From: Brugia malayi
Taxonomy: Eukaryota; Nematoda; Chromadorea; Rhabditida; Onchocercidae
Direction of reading: 5' to 3'
DNA length: 64,000 nucleotides
NCBI RefSeq assembly: GCF_000002995.4
Contig: NW_025062478.1
Span: 7,974,001-8,038,000, forward strand
Shown here: piece by piece, positions 11,001-22,400 of the stretch
Numbering within the stretch: the first letter of the stretch is position 1
Layout of the letters: every line of letters starts with the position of its first letter
The notes under the pieces: generated by a model
The model's database searches: none
What the model was told of the DNA's origin: nothing
Seen by the model: only the letters and a program-made list of their open reading frames with translations
Program-made: the position numbers and the translations under genes

Positions 11001-14000
11001 TTAGAAAAAGATGACTAATATTGAACTTCAAATTTAGATATTATCAAAATTGATAGAATGTAATAAATATGGTGGAACGTTGCCCTATCATGACCAACAA
11101 CTGAAGATATGTAGTCGAACTGGTGATATTATCGAACCAATGGCTAAGAAGCAGTGGTTTATGGATTGCACCAGTATGAATGACATGGCTCTTAAAGCTA
11201 TTGAGCGGGGTTTGGTATGTCATTTATTCACAATTTAATTGTACAGTTTTAAAAACTGAATTTTAATACTTAATAAGTCTTAAAGTTTTAATTTTAAGTT
11301 TCTTTTTTCTTAGCCAATTCTTAATTTTTCTTTCTTGCAGCTTACTGTAACCCCGAGATATATGCAGACACATCTGGAAAATTGGTTGAATAAAAAAGAG
11401 CCCTGGTGCCTGAGTAGACAGCTTGATTGGGGACAGCGTATCCCAGCATTTCGTCCCAATTCCGATAGGTTTGATTTGAACTTAAAATATATATCAGGTT
11501 GTTGTGCAAAACGCTAACATTTTCATAAGTCTTCCAAGCAAATTATTTATTTAGCGATTGGATTGTGGCCCCAAATGAGTCTGAAGCGTTACGTGTAAGT
11601 GGTAGAACAAATACCAGAATGAATTTGGAGCAGGACAGAGATGTCTTGGACACATGGTTTTGTTCGTCACTTATCCCAATCATTTTGTTTGGTAAATATT
11701 TAGCTACAAATTCCCTTGCATATCGCATAGTTACTAAAGCAAAAATTTTAGAGAAAAAGAGGCACTATTCATTTACAGGTTGGCCAAAAAAACGAATTGA
11801 TCGCATGCCATTATCTGTGTTGGAAACTGGATATGACATTGTTGGATTTTGGGTGGCGCGAATGGTTACAGTTTGTCATAGGTTTTCTTTTTTATAAAAA
11901 TTCGCATGAAAGCATTTCTTTTTCACTTTTGTTCTATGAATCTTACTAGCGATACGAACAAATGATGTCTATGCTTTCACTTGTGTTTTGCGGTTGTCGA
12001 AATGAATTTTCAGTTTAACTGGTTATTTGCCCTTTCCAAAAGTTGTGTTACATGGCTTAGTACGTGATGAAAATGGACGAAAAATGAGTAAATCGTTAGG
12101 AAATGTAGTCGACCCAATGGATATTGTTGATGGTATTTCTGTTCAGAAAATACTGGGACGTCTTGACAAAAGTACTCTTACAGAGGAGGAAAAAAGTGAG
12201 CTCACTTTATGAGGCTATGAAATAACTTGGTATTCGTGCTTTGGTGTTACAGTTATTAGTTCTACTATGATCAGAGTATTAAAAATTAAGTTTACATTCT
12301 GATATCGGGACAATTTTAAAAATTCTAGAAATGGCAGCAAATTCGCTGAAATCTCGATTCTCTGGAGGAATTCCTCGATGTGGTCCGGATGCTTTGCGTT
12401 TCGCTTTACTCCGTCATGATGTTGGGGCTGTAGATATCAATATCGACATTTTACAGACAGCTGAAGAAGGTTTAAAGTGAGAAATCAAGTTCATTTTATC
12501 ACATATTTAATATTTGTTACAGATTTGATATTTCGTGAATCAGGAATTGCACTGAAATATTTTAAAAAATTCAGATTTTGCAATAAGCTGTGGAATCTTT
12601 GCCTTTATGCTGAAGAGATATGGCGAAACTGTTGTGAAGTTTCTGACCAAGTTTGCAGCGATCGTCTTGAAGTTAGTCACCTATTACTTGATTTTCATTC
12701 TATGAAAATTCTCTCCTATGCAAACAAGTGGAAAAGCACAGAACTTAATATATTCTCTCAAATATTTTTAGACCCGTAGTAAAATGATCCTCATTAAGTC
12801 AAATTAACTGCAGTAAAAATCCTCATCGATCAGTGATTACAAGGCTCATACCATTTCCGAAATATTCTTTTTAGGATTGCTGGATAAGAAGCCGTTTGGG
12901 AAGTTCTTTAATGATGATGTCAGAAAAAATGGATTCGGATTGTCCCCATTTAGCACTGAGTGCACTACACAGATTTCTCTACAATGATTTATGTGATGTT
13001 TATATCGTCAGTTTCCTCAAATTAGATTTATGCTAAATTTGAGTTCAAAGAATTCTACAAAATATTTTCTACATTTTTATTTGATTTTTTCAAACTTCTA
13101 ATTGCTTCTTCCGCCTTTGAAAAAGTCAGCTTTAACTGAATCAAGCAGTAGATCTTTTTATAAGTAGTATTATTTAGGAGACAACAAAGAAAGCATTGTG
13201 GCTAAAAGACTACTCAAGATTAAGTGTAGTTGCTGAAGTTTTGCATGATGTTATTGAAAAATCGCTGTTTCATCTCTCAATTTTCATGCCTTTTGTGAGC
13301 CAGTATCTTTTTGACCGCATCAAACGAGAAAAAGAAAGCAATACTTTTGTATTTAATCCAAAGATGGTACTTTTATTGGTTTTGTTTGTTTTCTATTTTT
13401 TTTTCAATTCTTCCAAACAGTTTTAATAATGTTTAATAATTTTTGGCTTCTAGTGATAGAAAATTTCGATTTTTAGGATTTCAAGTCTTATTTGATTGAT
13501 AAAAAACTCGAGGATGATATGTCGTTTGTGCTGGAGGTAATTAAAGCTATAAGGTCTATCCGGGCACAGTTTCAGATTCCTGCAAAAAATACCTTGCAAG
13601 GTATTGTTTTCTAAATAACCATGTTTTGTTTCATATTTCTTTGTGTTTTTCGGTCATTTGGAAGTCTCCATTAATGTTTGCTTTCTCATATATGTGAGCT
13701 TTCGTATTTTACCCATTTCTAGTTGCTTGCTACGGAGGAAACTGTGATCTGAAGAATTTCCATTCCATTATTCAAGAACTTTGTAACGTCGAATTCTCTT
13801 TGGCAGTTACAGAACAAAACAGTAATTGCAGTTTGCCTTTTCCTGTACACGGATATTCAGCCGAAGTCCATGTTACTATTGTGGTGCGTGAAATATGACT
13901 CTTAAATACGAAATAAGAAACTGATACTTCTGATACTTCTTTTTAATCTTACTCTTTAATTGAAAGAAGCTATTATAAGAAAACTGCATCAAGTTTTTCA

Positions 14001-14447
14001 GCATTATTTTGCAGGGCGATTATGGTTCTTTAGTCAAAAAAGAATTGTTGAAACGATTGCAGAAAGCAGAAAAAAGGAAAGGACAATTTTTACATCGAAT
14101 TGACAAACATGAAAAATTAGCTAGAAGTGCAACCAGAGATGATCTAGTGGAAAGACATCGGCGAAAAATTTTTCAGGTAATTGATAAAAACAAGCAATAT
14201 ACGTCATATTTAGACATTTAAGACGTACATGATTTTTTAAATTTAATATACCGTTGAACATCTGTGCATGTCTTTTGTGAGTTTCATTTGCTATTAGTCT
14301 ACTCACAACCGATGATCTTTCTCATCCTACGATTTTCTTACTATAATAATTTTATTCATTCATTTTCAGGCAAATGCAGTGGTGAATGGTATGATCGAAG
14401 AAATCTCAAAATTAGGAGCTTTAATCAAAAGATTAGAAACATTTTGA
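8091..14447 (+). CDS. VARS2: Valyl-tRNA synthetase, mitochondrial type, 22 exons, 985 aa
   Basis: Charges tRNA-Val with valine; class I synthetase with a valine-tRNA editing domain. The 22 exons start at 8091, 8369, 8562, 8769, 9042, 9864, 10150, 10419, 10798, 11038, 11341, 11555, 11779, 12014, 12329, 12544, 12875, 13178, 13477, 13723, 14015 and 14370; the spliced length is 2958 nt with every phase matching. Features in order: basic/Ser presequence (residues 1-30), [15 protein letters not shown] with the HIGH-type signature HLGH at 76-79, editing-domain motifs [11 protein letters not shown] and ITPAHDF, the GWP...GFWVARM segment, [10 protein letters not shown] with KMSKS at 577-581, an anticodon-binding helical domain ([11 protein letters not shown]), and a C-terminal coiled coil rich in Lys/Arg typical of ValRS. 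The presequence argues for mitochondrial targeting. Whether a longer cytosolic form exists cannot be seen here. Confidence 0.93.
9699..9740. repeat. Perfect 19-bp inverted repeat with 4-nt loop in VARS2 intron 5
   Basis: Arm 1 (9699-9717) and arm 2 (9722-9740) are exact reverse complements (TGTTACTGATTGCATGATG), separated by AAAG. It lies inside the 740-base intron 9124-9863. Confidence 0.9.
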
Positions 14448-15064
14448 TTGTTATTGTATAAAATATGTACTTTATACAAAAGTAAGGATGTATTGGGTTA
14501 CTAATCCTTCTTTGCTAAACCGATAAGTTGCGGATTTCTGAGGTCATTCTTGTTCACTTTCGGCTCTTTTAAATTTATTTTACTAATCTTCTACATGCAT
14601 AATTTAAATCTAAATTTTGGGCTGGGTTATTCTTCTTTTCTTCCTTTTCTGTAATGTCTTTCCTTCCTATTTTTTTTTGCAAATTGTTATGGTTTTAGGC
14701 TAATGAACTTTTATGCCGTTCATTTTTTTAAATCTCTTCAGCTGTACTTATCTGGTCACTCAGTTAAATTTTATGAAATTTGAAAAAAGTCATTTATTCT
14801 ATGCCCTACAAATCTTTGAACGCGATTTAAGATAGAACACTTCGATATTGTTATCCTTTTTCCTTAATTCTGTTTATTTATGCTATTTAGTTTGAAGCTA
14901 ATGAAGCATTTGTAACAAATAATTTTTTTCCTTATGTTAATCATTAAACTGCATTGTTTCCCGGTGTGTATTACTTAATTTGCTTGAATTCCAGTTTTTG
15001 CGTTTAAATTAGTATGTTTTTGGTTTGAAAGTTTTTTTAAGAATTTGATCTTCAATTACGAGCA
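14448..15064. other. Intergenic DNA between VARS2-like gene and ALG12
   Basis: AT-rich spacer, no open frame of note. A TTTTTTTAAG acceptor-like tract ends near 15040, 25 bases before the ALG12 ATG, and may be a trans-splice site. Confidence 0.5.
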
Positions 15065-18000
15065 ATGGGTAAAAGGAAACGACTCTCAGAATGGTTTCTG
15101 ATAGGAGTATGTGTATTGCATATAATAATGGCACCCTATACAAAAGTTGAAGAAAGTTTCAATGTACAAGCTATTCATGACATCTTATACCACCAGCTGA
15201 ACTTTACCAAGGTAAAATTTCGTGACTTTTTTAAGCAGAATGTCTCTGTCCTTATAATTTGTGTGAAGCCTATGGTTTATAGCCATTGTTAGTCGTTGTT
15301 AGGCTGTTCTATTTTCTATTTTAAGTCTTATATGGATCACTTCAAGATAAGGAAATTCTCAGTTATTGTTGGGAAATGTTCATAATGGATGTCCTTGTTG
15401 TTGTCACCAATTGAACAATAGCTTCACTGTTCTTTACGATCCGAACAGTGCCAACAGTCGGTCAGTCAGTCAGTCAGTTCGTAAGTGTCATCGTACTGTC
15501 ACTCTGCCACCGCTGTCGCACACCGTCTGCTGAAGTGAACTGAGTGAGTGAGTGTTTGCTGTGACCACTGGCTTACAGCAAAACACGTAATTACAGTGAG
15601 TAAAGAGGAATTACTTTATAAGAAGAGTGAGTGTCACACTGGAAGATTTAAGTATTTCGACGTGGCAAGTAGATTGGGTTTACAACAAAGATCAAACAGT
15701 TTGCTTGTCACACTGAAAGGTCTTGATAATAAAATTAGTTGCAATTCTCGCGATATTAAGCAATGCACGTATTCTTTAACAGACTTGAGATGAATTGTGG
15801 ATTAATGCTTTTTTGCGGCAGAAATAATTTTATATTTCTTTAAGGAATATTCAAATAAGATAATGCTTAGTCTATAAATTTATGTGGGATTTGAAGAAAT
15901 TTAAATTCTGAGCTGCTCTAAAAATCTCGTTAGCATGAAATTTGTGGTTATTTTGAGAGATCTAATTCATCCATTAGATTTTTTTATCTGAATTCCTGGA
16001 TTTTGTTTTCCAGTATGATCATCATGAATTTCCCGGAGTTGTGCCACGTACTTTTATGGGCGCCGTGGCAGTTAGTGTTCCACTTTTTCCTATAATCAAA
16101 TGGAATTATATTGCAAAACACTGGATTTTGTATGGCAGTTCGTTTCAAACTGATATCTATATTTCGATTTATTACAATTTGCTATTCATTTGAATTGACA
16201 TCATACTATTACTTGATGTTTTGTGACTTTTTTTTTCAAAAAGAGCACATTGTAGTGAGGCTTGTGCTTGGTCTAGCAGTTCTATTCGCATTTGGTCATT
16301 TTGCTCGACAGATTGACAAAAACTTTGGCAAATTGTCAGGCGATTTTCTAAGGTACATTGCGATTTAGATTTCAATTTTTGATAGTTTTTGATAATCGAT
16401 TTCAACATTTAATAAGATTGTTATCGATAATATGGATATGGTTTCATGTAACATAGTTTTGAGTGCCAGTTCATCTCAGAGTTCAGTTTTTTTATTCGCA
16501 GAGGATGTATAACACGAGAAACAGCTTTGAAGAATGAAGTTCTGGAATCGTAATGCTTATTTCTCAAGCTTCAATCTTTCTTCAATTGGAGAAAAATTTT
16601 CAGATTAATTGTAGCAACACAGTTCCATTTCATGTTCTACTGTTCCAGGCCTCTTCCAAATACATTTGCCTTACTTGGAGGTTAGAGTTTTTTCCACTGT
16701 GACTCCCATTCGACTTGCATGCTTAATTAGAATGTTTAAGTCTAATTAAAAATTATCAAAATTGCTTCATCGCTGTCCTTTCTCTGTTTTATTTTCGTTT
16801 TTGTCATTTACAAACTGCAGTACTTTGGACCTACCAGAAAATTTTGGATGGACAGTGGTTATGTGCAGCACGAATTGCTACGGTTTTTACATTACTATTT
16901 CGATGTGAACTGATTTTGTTTTATGGCTGTGTTTTCATATGGCCTGTTTTAACACGCCAACTGTCCCTGTTCGGTTGGAATGGTGCTGTTGTTCATTGCT
17001 TGTCGACTGCTATGCTTACTCTGGGTCAGCCATTCATTTTGTTTGTACATATATATTAGATTTATTCACTTAAATGTCCTCAATTTTTTATCAACTTTTG
17101 AAATATTATAATTTGGTTAAATAGAATAAGGTCGCTCAAGTTTTTGGTTAACCATGCAAAATGTTTAGCAGGATACAAATTATTTAGGCATATCTGTACC
17201 ACTGGATTCTTTCTTGTGGCGACGATGGCTATGGCCTGAAGGCGAAGTGTTGTGGTTCAATGTGATATTGAATAGAAGTCACGAATATGGTGTAAGTTTT
17301 GGTCTTACTTCTTTTATAAGTTCTGATTTTATTTTTTTTTATAAATCCAAAAGTGAAGAAGAGTTATTGGAATTTAAAATAAATAAAGGACCGAAAGTCG
17401 TACTTATATTTTTTTAGACTCGAAGTACTTCAAAAATTGAGAAGTTAATTTCATTTTAAAAAATTATTACTTTTTACCACAAATTCAGTAGTCTTTTGTT
17501 CTTTGCAGATTCAACCTTATTTCTGGTATTTTTATTCTGCGATTCCACGTGCAATGATAGCCTCAACTCTTCTTATACCTTTAGGTGCATTAATTGGTAG
17601 GTAATTAAAATCTTTTGCATTCTTTCTTATTTTGATAATTATATATAATTATATATATATATATATAATCGGTTATATAATTGAATCATAAACTAGGTAG
17701 GTTTCTGAACTCTTAGAACATTCAGCAATGTCAAAACTCATTATTCAAAATTCCTCATTAATCTTGTTAATTATATATACATCCAGTATTTAACACATAT
17801 GAATTCACTATCAGAACACTCGGTTGTCTTGTTTTCAGATCATCGTTTACTGTCAATTGTATTTCCTGTTATATGCTACATCTTCTTCTATTCGTTCCTC
17901 CCTCATAAAGAACTTCGATTTATCATTTACACATTCCCGCTTTTTAATGTTTCCTCAGCAGTGTTCTGTGCAAGAATGTAAGTTAATTCTTGAATCACAG

Positions 18001-19364
18001 AAATTTTTTTCCGTTATCTTTTCATGATTTAAAAATGAAAATTGTTGTGAAAAAGCAGTGGAAAAAAGTTTCCAATTATTTCAAAATAAATAGAAATTTA
18101 AGGTTCATTTTGAAAAAATATCTGTTTTTATGATAAATATTAAAATATGGAAGATTTCGTTAGTCGATTCTGGTTTTATACAAATTGTGTTATGGATATG
18201 TATTTTGTTTTTTATTTGGATCAATCGTTGGAAATCAATGTTTGGTATGTTATTGGCCGTTGGAGTAGTGCTACATTTAATCGTAAATGTTATCGGCACT
18301 TCCATCTTCTTACTTGCTAGTTCTAGAAATTATCCTGGTGGTGAAGCACTCACTTCTCTCCAGGTACTTTTTTCGTAAACCATAGTTTTCTTTTTTTATC
18401 CTTATTTCCATCGCCTCAAAAAATTAGTTCATTTTTTCTTAAAAGAATGACGATCGATTGCTGCTACCTAAAAATAATACAGGTTGAAATGACCGTAATT
18501 CTGCGCGAAAGCTTGGGATTGTGAAATTTACAAATTATTGAAAAATTTCATAGTATGAGTACATTGTTTTTATAAAATTTTTTTTTGTTTTTCTTTCAGT
18601 ATTTGCGACATTTCAGTCGAAATAAACCACTTTCCGTCTATATCGACAATTATGCTGCTCAGACTGGTGTCAGTAGATTCTTGCAGTGGTATGATGCTTG
18701 GGAGTAAGTAATTTAAAAAATAATTATGAAATAACTCTCTTCCTCTGACACGGTTGTGTTTCAAATAATATTAATTATATTAAGATTCATGTGCTTTTGT
18801 AAAATCTTGAAGTCAGGATTTGAATAATAAGAGAGTAAGCTGATTGGAACACATTTACTCCCTAGCATTATAAAATATTTTAACGAATATACAGGTATAA
18901 TAAAACCGAAAATTTGGAACCATCTCAACTTGCACGATTCGATTATCTGTTGATTGGTTCCTACACGGAACCTGATATCGTCAACTTTGCCGCACGAAAA
19001 TTCTTTCCCACTCATCGTGTTTTATATGATATTGAAGCATTCCAGTAACTTTTTTCTGCCATGTCACATATATTAGTTCCAAGACTGTCAAATTTTTGAA
19101 GTTTTGAAAGTAAATTTATTACTTCACGTTTTATTTCATTTTTATATGGTTGAAGTTTTCATGTTTGCCCTGGCTATATTAGTAATTTGCAGCGACGTTT
19201 CTAGAACTTTGGGATTAATTTTTTATGCTTTTATTATGTAAAGTTATTTTTTCAGAGGAATTGATTTCGGAAAGATGCAGTGGTTCCCATATTATTGGCC
19301 TATCATAAAGCTGAATGCGCAGTTAGTGGTGTTGGAAAAATTGCATTACTCTGATACATTTTGA
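15065..19364 (+). CDS. ALG12: Dolichyl-P-mannose alpha-1,6-mannosyltransferase ALG12, about 12 exons
   Basis: Adds the eighth mannose to the lipid-linked N-glycan precursor in the ER lumen; a multi-pass GT22-family membrane enzyme. Exons: 15065-15211, 16014-~16137, ~16244-16352, 16604-16680, 16821-17024, 17188-17291, 17509-17596, 17839-17977, ~18164-18363, 18600-18703, 18895-19044, 19256-19364, giving about 515 residues. Diagnostic motifs are [19 protein letters not shown] with the acidic first lumenal loop, [14 protein letters not shown], the [14 protein letters not shown] loop, [14 protein letters not shown] (the family's HKE motif), NYPGGEAL and [11 protein letters not shown]. Two joins are uncertain. 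The exon 2/3 boundary has more than one in-frame solution. The exon 8/9 boundary (GTAAGT donor at 17978) has no phase-matching AG acceptor. Confidence 0.9.
15587..15793 (+). repeat. Degraded coding repeat, copy 1, in ALG12 intron 1
   Basis: Within intron 15212-16013, a GC-richer block encodes [20 protein letters not shown], continuing with a [10 protein letters not shown] stretch. A second copy with the same order of motifs (SITVSKE, KSKCRIGR, FLDIAS) lies at 43418-43561 in another gene's intron and carries stops and an insertion. The segment around DVASRLGL resembles a helix-turn-helix, so it may derive from a transposase or other DNA-binding protein; I cannot name the family. A short TCAG tetranucleotide run (about 15457-15479) precedes it. 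Confidence 0.5.
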
Positions 19365-19408
19365 ACCATTCTACGTTTAATACTTTTTTAGTGCTGTATT
19401 TCATGGAT

Positions 19409-19414
19409 AATAAA
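19409..19414 (+). promoter_or_regulatory. Polyadenylation signal AATAAA of ALG12
   Basis: A canonical AATAAA lies 45 bases after the ALG12 stop codon. Confidence 0.6.
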
Positions 19415-22400
19415 TTTGCCTTAATGATAAAAACTTTTCAAAAATTAAATGATTTATTTATACGTGTAATTGCATTTCTGATATAGCTTTTAGAAGCTTC
19501 CTTTTTTACTTTAATATTTTTAGCATAACCTTTTTACTACTATCGGACTACGGTTTTTTGGATATAAGTTAAATTTAGAGAGAATCCCTGAGAGGAAAGG
19601 GTACAGAAGAGAAGACCATGCAAAGCAAACCTTGAGATTTATCAATAAAAATACTTTTCAAGATTTTAACATTTTATTGAAAATTTAAAAAAGTTAAATT
19701 CGTTGCTTAATATTCATATGTTTTGGATTGTTGCTTTTTCAACGATTTCTTCCTTGTTCAAATCATTTACTTTACTGCAAGTCATAAATTTAAGTTAAAA
19801 TCCTATATCGTTTGCTCACCACAAAACATCCATATGGCTCGTACTTAATTGAATTTGGTCCGCTAACTTAAATTTATGAAACGAAAGGATTAATGATTTC
19901 TGAACATCAGCTGTACTTCCTAATTGTTTTTTTCAGTCAAAAAAAAATTTTCTTGGAAGTAAAGTTAGTTGCTGTGGATGACGTCATTTACTGTTTTAGA
20001 ATCCTATGAAATGAAAGCAGTAGTTATTAGTGCGATGAATTTAAAAGCTTTAACTATTCTGTCTTTAACAGAATATATGAAATGAATTTGGAATAAGACA
20101 GAAAACTTCGATCGGAGATGAATCTTTTCTACCGCATATCACAGATCGAGAAAACTCCTAAGAGATTGATTCTCTCACCTGCCATCTAATAATACCTGGA
20201 ATTCTGAATAGTATTTCCAATTACTTAATGCTGACTGTTTTGTCTACAAAATTTCTGGTACAAATATGCTAATCTCAAAATTTATCATTTTTTGATGACT
20301 GCATTTAGCAATCAATACCTGGTAATAAGTGATAATACATGGCAAAGGTTTTATGAGGTTCACCGGTCTTAATAAGTTAAGGATGATATTTGTTTGCTAC
20401 GTCCTTCGTGGAACTGTATTAATTCCACAACAAAAGACATTAACTTTACTTCACGTTGAAAAAAGAAGACAGAAGAATTGCTACTAAATTCCTTTATCGG
20501 TTTCGATTTCCGTGAATGATTTCTCTTGGATACGAAATTATGTAATTCAGTCCGTCCTAGAAATATATATTGTAAGCAAAGTCGTGAATTTCATGTTTGA
20601 TAAGCAGATTACTGATGACTTCATTTTTAGTCACTTTTTAACTTTTTCATAATTCTGGATGAAATTAACCGAAAACAAACAAAATTGTGATGGTAAATCA
20701 CTAACATTTTAAAAACGATCAGAAGTAAAAAATCTTTTTTGCATCGGTAAAAGATTGCTTTATAAACGTTGACAAAGTGATAGACCAAGCAATGTGCATT
20801 AAATATTTCGAGAGTCGAAAGCCATGCACTTAATTCTAATTCAACCATAAATGACTTAAAGACTTATGTTTACGTGTCCATCACAAACATAAATACATAA
20901 TCTTCTTTGTTGTTAATCTAATTTCATCTATTGACAGCTAACAATTTGGATGACATTTGGCCACACGCCAAATGTAATAATGACTAAGCTGTTTAAAATG
21001 CTATTATTATCAATTATCAATATTGTCCTTTTCCAGCAAAATTTTCGCTCTTTAAATCTAATATTAATTCATAAGGCTAAATCTTCTCCCTTCTATGGAT
21101 AATAATCTGAATATAAAAAAAGTAATCTCCTCAATCGGACATAAACATATTTTGAAACTAAGTGGGAAATATCGTAAAAGTAATTTATTTGTAAAACTTC
21201 TGGAACAAAATGACCCTTGTTAAGCCAAAGATATCACTAGTCAGAAAATTAGAAAATGCTGATAAAAATCAATGACTAAGAAATCCTACCAGCTTCGGTT
21301 GCAGTGAAAGATACTACAAATCTCGAAAATGTAAAATATTTAGTTGCAGAAACTCGTTCACTCGTCCTGAAGAAATGAAACAGAAAGAGAACGATTTCGC
21401 ACTTATTTACATCAATTTCTTATGTTTACATTCCAACAATATTCCATTTTCCCCATTTATTTACATTTCCGACTTGTGTGTAACGGTCATCTGCCTGTTG
21501 AACAACGATAAGAACGGTCATCTGATCATCATTGACCTGCATTTTGACTCTAGTGTCCTTCTATCTCTTATATACATATCCATTTTGACCTTAACTGATT
21601 TAAATTCATTGTCTCAGAGAATGTAATATTACTTTCACAACCGTTACATCCATAATAACTATAGCTTAATATTCGTAGCACTTTTCAATTTTAATTTGAA
21701 ATATATTGTATGACTTGAATGAAGACCAAGAGTTTTCTGAAGTATACCTCTGAGGAATGATAGCCTTGAAGAGAAAGAAAACTCAATCAGGTGAAGAAGT
21801 AATGTAAGAGGAAGTTGGACAAAACTCATTCCCTACTGATAATGTTTGTCATTAAATAAATATTGTTGTATGCTTGCTATCTCCTAATTAATTTTATTAA
21901 TAATATAAATTAGGAGAGAAATTTTCATCACCAGAATTAATCTCTCTTCTATTCGCCACATTTTTGTTACACTGATGCTGATTCAAGCGCAATTCATCAT
22001 CTCCGACAACAGACTCTGTCCTTTTGTATTGTCCCATCTCTGTTCAAAACTTTCACTTTGACGATTTAAGAATTTATAAAAGAGATAAATTTTGATTTCA
22101 GTTCCCAATTTAACTATATTGCGTAACTGTTGAATTGGTCCAAGGTTCGATGATGAAATAAGTTATTATTAATTTATCGATTCGCCAAGTTACTAAAAGT
22201 GTAATTAGCAGCTAACCTGCAACGAACTTTAATGATTGCTTCATGCCTAGCTCAAGCCTTTTGTCTCTGAAGCTATTCGGGACATTATGGCTGCGCTGCA
22301 TGACTTTTGGCGCTAACTGTGTCTCATTGTGTTTTGACAGAGAGATGGATGGCGCTGTTCATTTTAGCTCTCCATCTTTGCGCTTTAGTAGGACTGACAA

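Noticed and set aside
17640..17690. Long TA dinucleotide run that folds on itself
   Set aside because: Simple AT microsatellite; self-complementarity is trivial.
4698..19364. A three-gene operon FARS2-VARS2-ALG12
   Set aside because: Gaps of 0.6-0.8 kb exceed the usual ~100 bases of nematode operons; the sequence alone does not show polycistronic transcription.
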